Shown here piece after piece: positions 28,185-36,307 of a stretch of 57,050 bases of DNA. The DNA comes from Microcoleus sp. AS-A8 (GTDB taxonomy: Bacteria; Cyanobacteriota; Cyanobacteriia; Cyanobacteriales; Coleofasciculaceae), in NCBI GenBank assembly GCA_039962225.1, contig JAMPKV010000034.1:1-57050 (forward strand), in the 5' to 3' direction. Each line of letters begins with the position of its first letter. Position 1 is the first letter of the stretch. Under the pieces are notes generated by a model, which was given only the letters and a program-made list of their open reading frames with translations, did not search any database and was not told the DNA's origin. Both the position numbers and the translations under genes were made by a program.

Positions 28185-29498
28185 TTAAGGCTGTATTGCA
28201 GTAAAAGCAAAATAGGAAAGCCAGCCACTCGCCAGCAACAACATCGGAACTAATAGCGCCGCCGCTTTCTCGGATAAATTAGCAATTTGAGTACAACCAC
28301 TGTAAAGCATAAGAATGGTGTAGCAACTGAAGAATACGGTGAGTATTAACATAATCTGGCTACCCAAAAGGGGAGAGATTCCACTGGCAAGTGCTAGAAA
28401 CCCGGCAGGTAAAAGAGAAGCACCTGCAAGAAAGATATCCCCTGCCAAGCTACCGCGACAACGACCGATTAAACGGGCAATTCCAACGAGCAGTATCAGC
28501 GTGACAAAGGGCACCAAGCCGACAAGAAATAACTCGAATAGGGAAGAGTTAAATTGCTCACGCCATCCTAAATAAGCGCCACCCAGAAAAGATAAATTAG
28601 CGATCGCCTCAAACATAATTCCCACAGCCATCGCCCGTGGCTTGTCCAGATACAGCATCCCTGGCAGCATTCCTCCCGCCGGATTCAGTGCTAGAGAGAG
28701 AAAGGCTCTGAGTGTATCATCCAAGACTGTCTTCACCCACCGGATTGGGTTTTTCTGGGAAGATTTTTTCAGTTTCACTGAATTCCCGGTGATCGACCTC
28801 AAGGTGTCCTGTGCCAGCCTGTAGCCATTCCTATCCCCTTGCTCGTGAAAAAGTTTTGCGGCTTTTTTCAAATCTTCAGCCGCGTTAGCTAATTCCTTGA
28901 GATCGTTGTTGGCTAGACCTCGATGGTAGTAAGCTTGAGCAAAATCGGGTTCTTTAGCGATCGCCTGAGTATACGCTTCAATCGCGGCCTGAGTATACCC
29001 CAATTTGTAACGCGCTCTGCCCTGGTAATAGTAAGCGCCAGAGGAGTTAGGATTAATGCGGAGTGCCTGACTACAATCTTTCAGCGCCCCCCGCGCATCG
29101 CCCATTTTGTAAAGTGTTGCACCCCGCTTGATGTAAGCTTCGACAAAGTGAGGATTGAGTTCAATCGCTTCCGTATAATCCGCCACCGCCCCTTGATAAT
29201 CTTTCTCTAGAGCTTTGGCGACAGCCCGAACATAGTAATCTTGATGACTCTTCCCCGATTTATGAGATTCCCTGAAGGTTGGGTTTAATCTTTGGTCGTA
29301 CAGAGTTCGCTGCACGGAGTCAGACAGGACTTCGTAAGCTTGGCAAATTTCTTTGAATCGCTCTTCTGCGGCTGGATTTCCTGGATGCAAGTCTGGGTGA
29401 TGTTCCCGCGCCAGTCGCCGATACGCTTCTTTAATTTCTTCGGCAGTGGCATTTCTTTTAACTTGCAAAATTTTGTAGTAGTCGCGAGAGTCCTGCAT
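28185..29498 (-). CDS. DnaJ-TPR fusion membrane protein
   Basis: The 437-residue protein has an N-terminal J domain (about 5-70) with the HPD motif ([10 protein letters not shown]), then at least three tetratricopeptide repeats (about 85-225: [59 protein letters not shown]) and a C-terminal Yip1-like membrane region (about 265-437) with roughly five hydrophobic helices. It should recruit Hsp70 to a membrane. The right-hand boundary of the neighbouring island (21-bp repeat at 29565) lies 66 bp upstream of its start. Confidence 0.85.
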   Translation of the reverse strand: MQDSRDYYKILQVKRNATAEEIKEAYRRLAREHHPDLHPGNPAAEERFKEICQAYEVLSDSVQRTLYDQRLNPTFRESHKSGKSHQDYYVRAVAKALEKDYQGAVADYTEAIELNPHFVEAYIKRGATLYKMGDARGALKDCSQALRINPNSSGAYYYQGRARYKLGYTQAAIEAYTQAIAKEPDFAQAYYHRGLANNDLKELANAAEDLKKAAKLFHEQGDRNGYRLAQDTLRSITGNSVKLKKSSQKNPIRWVKTVLDDTLRAFLSLALNPAGGMLPGMLYLDKPRAMAVGIMFEAIANLSFLGGAYLGWREQFNSSLFELFLVGLVPFVTLILLVGIARLIGRCRGSLAGDIFLAGASLLPAGFLALASGISPLLGSQIMLILTVFFSCYTILMLYSGCTQIANLSEKAAALLVPMLLLASGWLSYFAFTAIQP

Positions 29499-29564
29499 GT
29501 GGCTTTGGGAAGGGGTCGCTTTACATACCAGGGTGTCACATTAGGGTAAAAATCGGCAAAGTTC

Positions 29565-29585
29565 ATGGGTAGGATGCGATCGCTC
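29565..29585. repeat. 21-bp direct repeat, left boundary of small island
   Basis: The sequence begins ATGGGTAGGATG and ends GCGATCGCTC (with HIP1). An identical 21-bp copy lies at 31820-31840. Together they bracket 2234 bp holding five small genes. The flanking bases differ, so the match is exactly 21 bp. Confidence 0.8.
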
Positions 29586-29603
29586 GATACAATTGACCAG
29601 GAT

Positions 29604-29993
29604 TCAGAATCCGAGGGCTGAGTCGCCTGATGTTTGCTCGTTCCAAAATTTATCCCAGCGTTTTGTCCAAATTTTGCACAAACATGGGTGATATTCCTCG
29701 TCGTACTGCTTTTTGTGCTGTTTGTAGTCGTCTTCAATCGCAAGCCACAAGCAGCGCAGTTGTTGCCAGGTGGAACACTTTTGAATCTGACAAGCAACGG
29801 CATAAAGCCACTGTCGTAATTTGCGATAGCTGATGAATTGTCCGCCCTTATCAGTGCGATGGACGAAGAGGACGTATGCCCAACATTCGACGCGCACAAT
29901 TTGGTGTTTGGGCATTTTTAGCAATTTGGCGATGCAACTGACGGTGATGCGGAATTTTTGAGCGGGTTGGAGACGGCGAAATAAAGGGGTCAT
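29604..29993 (-). CDS. Unknown 129-aa protein of the 29.6-31.8 kb island
   Basis: No family was recognised. The protein is basic and rich in Trp and Cys (for example VECWAYVLFVHRTDKGG, RQWLYAVACQIQKC, HPCLCKIWTKRWDKFW), with two helical parts and a Cys-x-Cys near the C-terminus. Its start codon overlaps the stop of the upstream 185-aa gene (ATGA, 29990-29993), so the two are translationally coupled. It lies just inside the left 21-bp repeat. Confidence 0.55.
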   Translation of the reverse strand: MTPLFRRLQPAQKFRITVSCIAKLLKMPKHQIVRVECWAYVLFVHRTDKGGQFISYRKLRQWLYAVACQIQKCSTWQQLRCLWLAIEDDYKQHKKQYDEEYHPCLCKIWTKRWDKFWNEQTSGDSALGF

Positions 29994-30547
29994 GATGGCT
30001 TCACTTCATCTGTAGATGTGAGTTCGTTGGGTACATCAAAAAGAACTTCAAATCCAGCCGCAGGGATATAGCGCTTCAGGAATCTGAGATGGTCTTCGGC
30101 ATCCTGGCGGTTACGAAACCTGGCAACTGTGTACCGTCGGGCGTCGGGTAGGAGTCGAATAATTGCCCAAGGACGAGAGTAATCTTCTGCTTGCGAAAGG
30201 TGTTGAGATGATGTTGTCTTGATTTCCCCTCTGATGCGGTTTAAGGTGTTTTCAATGAGTTGCCACAGTTGGGTTCTGGCTGAGCTGGTCTCATTGGGGA
30301 TGAGGCTCCAATCCGCGATCGGCGAGGGTGCGAATGTGAGAATGTAATCTTCCTGACCCTCTTTGGAGAGTTTCCAGGATAGGCGTCGAGTTTGTTTGCG
30401 GCATTGGTATCCGTGTTGGCGTAGATTTGCACAAATGCAGTCGCCTGACGCTCGAAGACTCGCTAACGCTGCGCTATCTGATTGGAGGCGCAGCCAGTCA
30501 GAGTGTTTCATAGGAAAATTTGGATAATAAAGGTCTAGCGATCGCAT
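29990..30547 (-). CDS. Unknown protein with C-terminal 'RPWAIIRLLP' module
   Basis: The C-terminal 60 residues (YSRPWAIIRLLPDARRY, ARFRNRQDAEDHLRFLKRYIP) match a stand-alone 66-aa protein at 42918-43118. The N-terminal part is variable; a stretch SDSAALASLRASGD lies over DNA resembling a dispersed palindromic repeat. Function is unknown; the module may be a small adaptor or nucleic-acid-binding domain. An ATG at 30511 (codon 13) is the better start because the duplicated upstream region keeps it. The gene is divergent from the HTH gene at 30733. Confidence 0.6.
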   Translation of the reverse strand: MRSLDLYYPNFPMKHSDWLRLQSDSAALASLRASGDCICANLRQHGYQCRKQTRRLSWKLSKEGQEDYILTFAPSPIADWSLIPNETSSARTQLWQLIENTLNRIRGEIKTTSSQHLSQAEDYSRPWAIIRLLPDARRYTVARFRNRQDAEDHLRFLKRYIPAAGFEVLFDVPNELTSTDEVKPS

Positions 30548-30626
30548 TTAAAAGAGCGATCGCCCATGCAGGTTGCACCACACAGCAATTCACTGTGCTT
30601 GCAAAGCGAACAATCCGAAATGGTGA
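30503..30626. repeat. Direct repeat copy 1, divergent regulatory region
   Basis: GTGTTTCATAGGAAAATTTGG (30503-30523, read with one spacer base fewer) and a 51-bp block (30576-30626, starting CACCACACAG, 48 of 51 identical to 31071-31121) recur 488-495 bp further on. The left end covers the first codons of the 185-aa gene on the minus strand. Confidence 0.8.
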
Positions 30627-30702
30627 TACCTTTCGTAGAGAAGACGGGGAAACAAGAAGCGATCAACTTCGCCTAGTTTCCCCCTTGTTTTCTTGTTGGT
30701 TA

Positions 30703-30721
30703 ATGACCCAGGGTGGGTCAT
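30703..30721. promoter_or_regulatory. Palindrome ATGACCCA-GGG-TGGGTCAT
   Basis: Two perfect 8-bp arms with a 3-bp spacer, ending 11 bp before the ATG of the HTH gene at 30733. The position and shape fit an operator for that regulator, or a hairpin in its leader. Confidence 0.5.
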
Positions 30722-30732
30722 CAATAGCTAAA

Positions 30733-30978
30733 ATGGTAGACGATAAGAATTTAAATTTCAACCCCAATGTGCCAACTTGGAAGCAAGTTCGCGAACGCCT
30801 GGGAATGACTCAGGAAGAGTTCGCGCAAGCGGTCGGTTTATCACGCAATACGATTGGTCGGTACGAGCGGGGCGAACATCACCGTCTTACGCTTTCCGCT
30901 TCTCAAATAAAGCGGTTAGTTGAGCTGATGGAGCAAGCAGGCATATCGATCAAAGACCTTCCTGATGACATTGAGTAA
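30733..30978 (+). CDS. XRE/Cro-type HTH regulator 1 of the island
   Basis: The 81-residue protein has a clear helix-turn-helix: VRERLGMTQEEFAQAVGLSRNTIGRYERGEHHRLTLSASQIKRL. It ends in the acidic tail ISIKDLPDDIE, similar to the tails of the next two HTH proteins. I chose the ATG at 30733; a longer open frame from 30520 covers a duplicated non-coding region and is unlikely to be translated. It is divergent from the 185-aa gene and the likely regulator of that promoter. Confidence 0.75.
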   Translation: MVDDKNLNFNPNVPTWKQVRERLGMTQEEFAQAVGLSRNTIGRYERGEHHRLTLSASQIKRLVELMEQAGISIKDLPDDIE

Positions 30979-30990
30979 TTGAACCCTGTA

Positions 30991-31121
30991 GTGTTTCATA
31001 GGAAAAATTTGGCTAATGATGGTCTGATTGGTAGATCGCCCGTTTTCATGCGATCGCTCAGGCAAGTTGACACCACACAGTAGTTCACTGTGCTGGCAAA
31101 GCGAACAATCCGAAATGGTGA
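30991..31121. repeat. Direct repeat copy 2, upstream of HTH gene 2
   Basis: This copy keeps the GTGTTTCATAGG start and the conserved 51-bp block (31071-31121), including the inverted repeat CACAGT-AGTTC-ACTGTG (31075-31091 region). The 488-bp offset means the first HTH gene lies between the two copies, as if a regulator plus its promoter had been duplicated in tandem. Confidence 0.8.
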
Positions 31122-31148
31122 ACTACGACAAAATGAGACACTAGAACG

Positions 31149-31191
31149 AAGGGCAGCTCTGCACCTGTTTTAATTCAGGCTGTCTGCCCTT
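31149..31191 (+). promoter_or_regulatory. Hairpin AAGGGCAG/CTGCCCTT in leader of HTH gene 2
   Basis: Perfect 8-bp arms (31149-31156, 31184-31191) enclose an inner pair CCTG/CAGG. It lies 50 bp before the HTH gene at 31242 and could end an upstream transcript or serve as a leader structure. Confidence 0.45.
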
Positions 31192-31241
31192 TGCTCTGAT
31201 CAATAACGCCATTATGTCGTGGCATTACAGCAGATGTCAAT

Positions 31242-31520
31242 ATGTCGCGTCAAAGTTATAGAATGAAGAAAGACAGAAGACCTCAAGAAAGTGAGTCACT
31301 TATAGAGACCCTGAGGATTGAGCGGACAAATTTATCTCAGACTGAATTTGCAGTGCAGTGCGGCATTCCATTGCGTACCTATCAGCGGTGGATTGCCGGA
31401 GTAACGGAAGCAAAACTAACGCCTCTTCAATGGAAAGCAGTGATGCAACTGTTGCAAATCCAGTCACTTGACGAAATACCGGATGACTTTGGGCCAATAA
31501 ACCAAATATCCAAGGAATGA
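31242..31520 (+). CDS. HTH regulator 2 of the island
   Basis: The 92-residue protein has an HTH region LSQTEFAVQCGIPLRTYQRWIAG followed by TEAKLTPLQWKAVMQLL and the tail IPDDFGP. It is a clear paralogue of the next gene: both share LRIERT-LTQ/SQ-EFAVxCGIP-RWIAG-TEAKL. A second ATG at 31263 is possible. The pattern (RWIAG, TEAKL, LPDDF) recurs in many small cyanobacterial HTH proteins of unknown target. Confidence 0.7.
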   Translation: MSRQSYRMKKDRRPQESESLIETLRIERTNLSQTEFAVQCGIPLRTYQRWIAGVTEAKLTPLQWKAVMQLLQIQSLDEIPDDFGPINQISKE

Positions 31521-31537
31521 TGCTTAGCTAGTATGCA

Positions 31538-31810
31538 ATGACTCAAAAAAATAAAAGGCGAAAACAGGCAAGCGATTCAGCTTGGGAAGCGTTGAGAATT
31601 GAACGAACCACTTTAACCCAAGACGAGTTAGCGGTACACTGCGGCATTCCCCGTTCTACTTACCAACGGTGGATTGCTGGAAAGACTGAGGCTAAACTGA
31701 GCATTCCGCAACTTAAGAAGCTGTGCCAACTGCTGGGAATTGAGCGTATTGATGAGCTACCTGATGACTTTAGTCCGCCGAACCAGTCCCAGTCATTTGA
31801 TGAGGGTTAG
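31538..31810 (+). CDS. HTH regulator 3 of the island
   Basis: The 90-residue protein has LTQDELAVHCGIPRSTYQRWIAGKTEAKLS as its HTH region and the LPDDFSPPNQ tail. It begins 17 bp after the stop of its paralogue and is the last gene before the right 21-bp repeat. Genes 2 and 3 are probably one transcript. Confidence 0.7.
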   Translation: MTQKNKRRKQASDSAWEALRIERTTLTQDELAVHCGIPRSTYQRWIAGKTEAKLSIPQLKKLCQLLGIERIDELPDDFSPPNQSQSFDEG

Positions 31811-31819
31811 GTGCTTTAG

Positions 31820-31840
31820 ATGGGTAGGATGCGATCGCTC
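31820..31840. repeat. 21-bp direct repeat, right boundary of small island
   Basis: Identical over 21 bp to 29565-29585. It lies 10 bp after the stop of HTH gene 3 and 165 bp before mtnW. Its match could be a target-site or attachment-site duplication, or a recombination scar. Confidence 0.8.
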
Positions 31841-32004
31841 ATGAACTAACAGTGGGATTAACTTTTTTTGCCATCAGCCCCAAGAAAGATATCAACTCGG
31901 TTTTGGCGCGAAAATCGATAAAATCTTAAAGACGAGTACTAGCTAGCTCTCTCTCCGTCTTAGTTCAAAAAGCCATCCACATTACTAGATTACTAGCCCT
32001 GAAA

Positions 32005-33165
32005 ATGACCATTGAAGTTGATTACCGTTTTCCACCCGGTGTAGATGCCCAAAAACAAGCCAAAATCATTGCAGTAGGACAAACAGCGGGCACCTGGGAT
32101 GCTCGTTTTGCCCATCGAGAGGACGTGTTGAAGTCGCATCTGGGTGAAGTCGTCAACGGTATTACTCAACCCGATGGTTCCAGTCTTGTCACCATCCGTT
32201 TTCCCGAAGTCAACGTGGAGAACGATATCCCCAGCCTACTGACGATGATTTTCGGCAAATACTCAATGGCTGGGGCGGCAAAAGTCATGGCAGTGCGCCT
32301 TCCGGAACACTACGGCAGGCTTCCCAAAGTCGGTATTACAGGAATTCGGGAACGGCTAGGAGTGTGCGATCGCCCCTTAATTATGGCAATTTTCAAGCCA
32401 GCCTTGGGACTTTCTGCCGATGACCATGGGGCGATTTTGCAAGAGGTGGCGGGTGCAGGACTAGACATTATTAAAGATGATGAGATTCTGGGGGATTTGG
32501 AGGTTGCCCCAACACTAAAGCGGCTGGAAGCTTGCCGCAAGGTACTCGATGAAGTCAAGCAGCAAACGGATCGCACCGTACTTTATGCCGTGAATGTGAC
32601 GGGTGCAGCCGACAAGTTAATTGAGAAAGCCCGTCTTTTGGTGCGTGAGGGGGCAAATGCTCTCTTACTCAACGTCCTAACCTATGGCTACTCGGTACTA
32701 GACGCCTTAGCGGCTGACCCAGAAATTAACGTGCCAATTTTTGCCCATCCCGCCTTAGCTGGGGCGTTGTGTGGTTCCCCCGATTACGGTATGGCTTACT
32801 CGGTGGTGTTGGGAACGCTGATGGCCTATTGTGGGGCGGATGCAGTGTTGTATCCCGCCCATTATGGGAGTTTACCCTTTGACGCGCAAGAGGAAAGGCG
32901 AATTCGAGATAATTTGCGATCGCGCAATGTTTTCCCTGTCCCCTCGGCTGGCATTCACCCAGGTATCGTACCCAAAGCGCTGGCAGATTACGGTCAGGAT
33001 GTTATTCTCAACGCTGGTACTGGGATTATGGATCACCCCGATGGCCCAGCCATGGGAGTTAAGGCGTTTTTTGAAGCGCTGGAACGAGTGACATCGGGTG
33101 AACCCTTCAATCTTGAAGCTGTGCCTGAAGGTGCACTGCACCAAGCGCTAAAAAAATGGTCATAA
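32005..33165 (+). CDS. mtnW: RuBisCO-like 2,3-diketo-5-methylthiopentyl-1-phosphate enolase
   Basis: The 386-residue protein is a RuBisCO-like protein of the methionine-salvage type. It keeps K131 (FKPALGL), the carbamylated lysine position K157 and the metal ligands D159 and E160 (IIKDDE), as well as the phosphate-binding glycines GTGIMDHPDG, so an enolase with Mg is expected. It tautomerises the diketone phosphate made from methylthioribulose-1-phosphate. mtnX (reverse neighbour gap of 900 bp) and mtnB follow on the same strand. Confidence 0.93.
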   Translation: MTIEVDYRFPPGVDAQKQAKIIAVGQTAGTWDARFAHREDVLKSHLGEVVNGITQPDGSSLVTIRFPEVNVENDIPSLLTMIFGKYSMAGAAKVMAVRLPEHYGRLPKVGITGIRERLGVCDRPLIMAIFKPALGLSADDHGAILQEVAGAGLDIIKDDEILGDLEVAPTLKRLEACRKVLDEVKQQTDRTVLYAVNVTGAADKLIEKARLLVREGANALLLNVLTYGYSVLDALAADPEINVPIFAHPALAGALCGSPDYGMAYSVVLGTLMAYCGADAVLYPAHYGSLPFDAQEERRIRDNLRSRNVFPVPSAGIHPGIVPKALADYGQDVILNAGTGIMDHPDGPAMGVKAFFEALERVTSGEPFNLEAVPEGALHQALKKWS

Positions 33166-33207
33166 TTTTTCTGACTTTTTTCCCTCTTCTCCCCAAAAAC
33201 CCGTCTC

Positions 33208-33726
33208 TCAGAGTCCAGTGACCATCGGCAACTCCTCTAAAGAAGCCTTTAACAAACAGTATTGATTGATAGCCGCTAAAGGTACACTTAATCCAGTCAT
33301 TTCTCGCGTGGGTAAGGCAACATTTTGTTCAAACTCAAACCGACCCTCCTTGAGTTCAAACAAAGCACATACTTTTTGTAATACCTGTATCTGAAATAAT
33401 CGTTTCAGTTGTTTTTTTTCTAATACAAAACGATTTTTCAAGCACAAACCCAGTGGTTGATCGAGTGGGCATGACTGAGCGAGTTCGGCAACGATGCGAT
33501 TTCTGACTCCCTGATGTTTGGCAATTAAAGAAACTAAACACGCCTGATCTAATCGATTAGCCGCAGCTACAATACTACCTTGATCAACCCAAATGTAAAA
33601 AACTAGGGGAGTCGTTCTGATTTTTGAGAAGGCACAAAGTTTGAGTAGACCTGTTTTGTGTCCTTTCTCGATTAACTCAAAAATTTCGGATAAGGAAATA
33701 TCTGTTAGAGAACCTTTAGTGGACAT
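33208..33726 (-). CDS. DUF4388 (PATAN-like) domain protein
   Basis: The 172-residue protein opens with TKGSLTDISLSEIFELIEKGHKTGLLKL and continues with FYIWVDQGSIVAAAN, LFELKEGRFEFE. This is the DUF4388 fold, often found in cyanobacterial response regulators of the PatA type, but here with no receiver domain. It probably binds a partner in signalling. It is placed against the strand of the mtn genes, between mtnW and mtnX. Confidence 0.82.
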   Translation of the reverse strand: MSTKGSLTDISLSEIFELIEKGHKTGLLKLCAFSKIRTTPLVFYIWVDQGSIVAAANRLDQACLVSLIAKHQGVRNRIVAELAQSCPLDQPLGLCLKNRFVLEKKQLKRLFQIQVLQKVCALFELKEGRFEFEQNVALPTREMTGLSVPLAAINQYCLLKASLEELPMVTGL

Positions 33727-34048
33727 AGTTATAGACTTTCAATCTAAAAGACAAAAGGGTAGGGTTGCCCAGGCTGTAGACTATGTAACAAAGGTTTGAT
33801 GGTTCAGAAAACTTATTGCCAATTCATAACATAGGAATCTCAGATCAAATATTAATAATCTTATATCTTAAAATACTGATTGATTACAAAAGGCTTACTA
33901 TATAAATTTCAGTCCATTAAAGTGAAATTGAGGGATGATATCGGAGTTCTAACTCTGCGCGTGATTGATTCTTGGGAAACTCGCGATCAGGAATTGCGCT
34001 GTATCCTGTATCCTATTTCCTGTATTCTCGTTGGTGCGATCGCCAATT

Positions 34049-34786
34049 GTGTCCCAAAACCCTACTCCATCCATCCAAACTCCAACATCTACAATCCCAA
34101 ATCATCACAAGCGCGTTGTCTTCTGCGACTTTGACGGCACCATCACCGCAGAAGAAACCTTCGTGGGAATGCTCAAAACATTTGCACCTGAACTGTCTGA
34201 ACAGCTAATGCCCGAAATGTACGCGAGGCGATTGACGTTACGGGAAGGAGTGCGGCAACTGTTGGAATCCATTCCTTCGGCTTGTTATCCCCAAATCCTG
34301 GAATATGCCAAACCCAAGGCAATCCGTCCTGGATTAGTCGAGTTACTAGATTTCCTGGATACTGAGGGTGTTCCCTTTGTTGTCGTTTCCGGGGGAGTGC
34401 GGGGGATGGTGGAAATGGTGTTAAGTCAGGCAAGTACGAGAAGCGAGGCGTCTGTCTCCCCCAAAAAGTCTTTACTCGAACGGGTAGCCGCCATTTATGC
34501 CGTTGATCTCGATACGACAGGCGAGTTTCTGCGGGTGAATTCTGGGTTTGAAGAAGGTACAGAACTCGTGGCGAAGGTTCAGGTGATGGCACGACACCCC
34601 GCCGAGGAGCAGATTGCGATTGGGGATTCAGTCACAGATTTGAAGATGGCACTTCATGCCCCCATTGTATTTGCACGCGATCGCCTCATCCAATATATGG
34701 AAGAACACAACAAATCCTACATGCGTTGGAATGACTTCTTTGATATCCGCGAACAGCTACAGAGGCGGTGGCGAGATACCGCATGA
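34049..34786 (+). CDS. mtnX: 2-hydroxy-3-keto-5-methylthiopentenyl-1-phosphate phosphatase
   Basis: HAD-superfamily phosphatase: motif I VVFCDFDGTITAEE (the two Asp), motif II VVVSGG, and motif III/IV IAIGDSVTDLKMA. With mtnW and mtnB close by on the same strand it is MtnX, which dephosphorylates the enediol phosphate to acireductone. Start is uncertain: GTG at 34049, GTG at 34034 or TTG at 33965; no strong ribosome binding site decides. A stretch (STRSEASVSPKKS, about 34433-34470) is rich in Ser/Lys, lies over repeat-like DNA and looks inserted. Confidence 0.85.
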   Translation: MSQNPTPSIQTPTSTIPNHHKRVVFCDFDGTITAEETFVGMLKTFAPELSEQLMPEMYARRLTLREGVRQLLESIPSACYPQILEYAKPKAIRPGLVELLDFLDTEGVPFVVVSGGVRGMVEMVLSQASTRSEASVSPKKSLLERVAAIYAVDLDTTGEFLRVNSGFEEGTELVAKVQVMARHPAEEQIAIGDSVTDLKMALHAPIVFARDRLIQYMEEHNKSYMRWNDFFDIREQLQRRWRDTA

Positions 34787-35508
34787 AACACATTAAATAT
34801 GAGGTAATCTATAGCGGTTCTTAGTTGCGCGTAGTACAGGGTAGGGAACATGTCGTGTCTCTACGATATTGGAGTATTTTCCTGAATTAAAATTCGCTAT
34901 AATTGCACATTTTTCAACCAATTCAAAACTACGCTCCAATTGCAAACTCCTCTCTCTGGTAAGGGGATGATTGGGTGTGACGGCACCCATAAAATTAGCT
35001 GGATTAAGTAGCTCAACCGAACCCTATCATTTCCATTTGCATCCGAATTCTTCAAAAACTTCGGCGTCCCTCAGCGTCCCCTAAAGCGCTCTGGATCGTT
35101 AAAAAATATGATTCCAATGCAAACGGATTCCAGATTAAAGCTTTAGTAAGCCTAACTGATTTGTAAGATTAGAGTTCTTTAACCAACCACTCTAGTCACA
35201 GAGAGTGCTCCAGGAGACAAAGGGAGGTTCTCATGAATCATTTAGCACCGATATAAAACCTCCAGGCTCCTGTCACCACCCTTGTTGTGCTTCGGGGAGG
35301 GGTTGGGGGTGGGATGGTGAAGTAATGTTTTTTTGAGTGGACTGACTGAACTCTTTTTACCCAATTCAGAAGCACCCAAGCGATTTTTGTTAAAAATGAG
35401 CGGGAGAGGGAAAAAGGGATACAAAAACACAAAAATCCCTGAAATTCTGTAAAGAGTGTGTAAGTCCAGACTCACAACACCCTACTTAAAAAAATTTTTG
35501 AGGTTAGA
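34787..35508. other. 722-bp gap between mtnX and mtnB
   Basis: No convincing gene. A GC-rich stretch at about 35265-35315 (cttgttgtgcttcggggaggggttgggggtggg) resembles cyanobacterial intergenic repeats. The rest includes AT-rich runs. I looked for a SAM-type riboswitch before mtnB and saw none. Confidence 0.5.
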
Positions 35509-36150
35509 ATGAGTACCGATCCAAGAACAATCTTAATGACAGCAGCTGGTCATTTTTACCAGCTAGGCTGGATGGTGGGCACAGCGGGTAATCTCTCCGC
35601 TCGCTTGCCCGATGGCAGCTTTTGGATTACTGCCAGTGGACGCCATAAAGGGCAGCTATGTATGGATGATTTCATTCGCATTGCGCCCAATGGCAAGGTG
35701 TTGGAGCAACCCACATCTGATGTCCGCCCTTCAGCCGAGACGAGTATTCATCAGGCAATCTACTCACTATTCCCGGAGGCGCAAGCCTGCTATCACGTTC
35801 ATTCTATTGAGGCTAATCTAGTTTCTCACTTTACCACTGGAGATTCCCTGCCTTTGCCGCCTTTGGAAATGCTCAAAGGTTTCGGGGTATGGGAAGAAAA
35901 TCCTCAAGTGGAAATGCCAGTATTTGCGAACCATTTACAAGTGCCGCAGATTGCAAGTGATATCTATGAGCGATTTCAGGTGGTACCGCCGTCGCTCAAT
36001 GCTTTGCTCATTCGCAATCATGGCGTCACGGTTTGGGCTTCTTCCCCAGAAGGGGCGCGCAACTACTTGGAGATAGCAGAGTACATGTTCCGATATATGG
36101 TGGCGGCTCGAAAAGTTGGCATCGAGGAGCCATTGGGAAAAACACATTAA
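35509..36150 (+). CDS. mtnB: Methylthioribulose-1-phosphate dehydratase
   Basis: The 213-residue protein is a class II aldolase/adducin fold enzyme: GTAGNLSARL, the zinc ligands H96 and H98 (CYHVHSIEANLV), SDVRPSAETSIHQA and IRNHGVTVWA with a third His. MtnB removes water from methylthioribulose-1-phosphate, producing the substrate for MtnW. Length is that of the stand-alone bacterial enzyme. A purine-rich start (GAGGTTAGAATG) helps place the ATG at 35509. Confidence 0.92.
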   Translation: MSTDPRTILMTAAGHFYQLGWMVGTAGNLSARLPDGSFWITASGRHKGQLCMDDFIRIAPNGKVLEQPTSDVRPSAETSIHQAIYSLFPEAQACYHVHSIEANLVSHFTTGDSLPLPPLEMLKGFGVWEENPQVEMPVFANHLQVPQIASDIYERFQVVPPSLNALLIRNHGVTVWASSPEGARNYLEIAEYMFRYMVAARKVGIEEPLGKTH

Positions 36151-36154
36151 AAAG

Positions 36155-36262
36155 TCTGAAGGTAGAGGGATGAAGAATGAGAACAAGCGAAGAGTATGAA
36201 GGCAGTAAAGTTTTTGAGACTTCATATTTTATGCTTCATTCTTCACGCTTGCTCCTTCACAC
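36155..36262. repeat. GATGAA-type inverted repeat between mtnB and invertase gene
   Basis: Purine-rich AGGGATGAAGAATGAG on the left is complementary in part to CTTCATTCTTCACGCTTGCTCC on the right (about 36160-36250). Similar GATGAA/TTCATC repeats lie near 47470-47600 and 49365-49445. It may act as a terminator. Confidence 0.5.
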
Positions 36263-36307
36263 TTTAGTTTAAGCATTTCGGTGAAGCAAGAGGATGCTGA
36301 GGAATCA

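Noticed and set aside
30520-30732. N-terminal extension of HTH gene 1 (frame open from 30520)
   Set aside because: It runs through the duplicated promoter region and a palindrome; the HTH domain and the ATG at 30733 make a complete protein without it.
35238-35475. Minus-strand ORFs before mtnB
   Set aside because: They overlap a GC-rich intergenic repeat and each other in different frames; no domain or conserved start.
34787-35508. SAM riboswitch upstream of mtnB
   Set aside because: I looked for the conserved SAM-I core (kink-turn and GAGGGA-type segments) and found no consistent set of helices.
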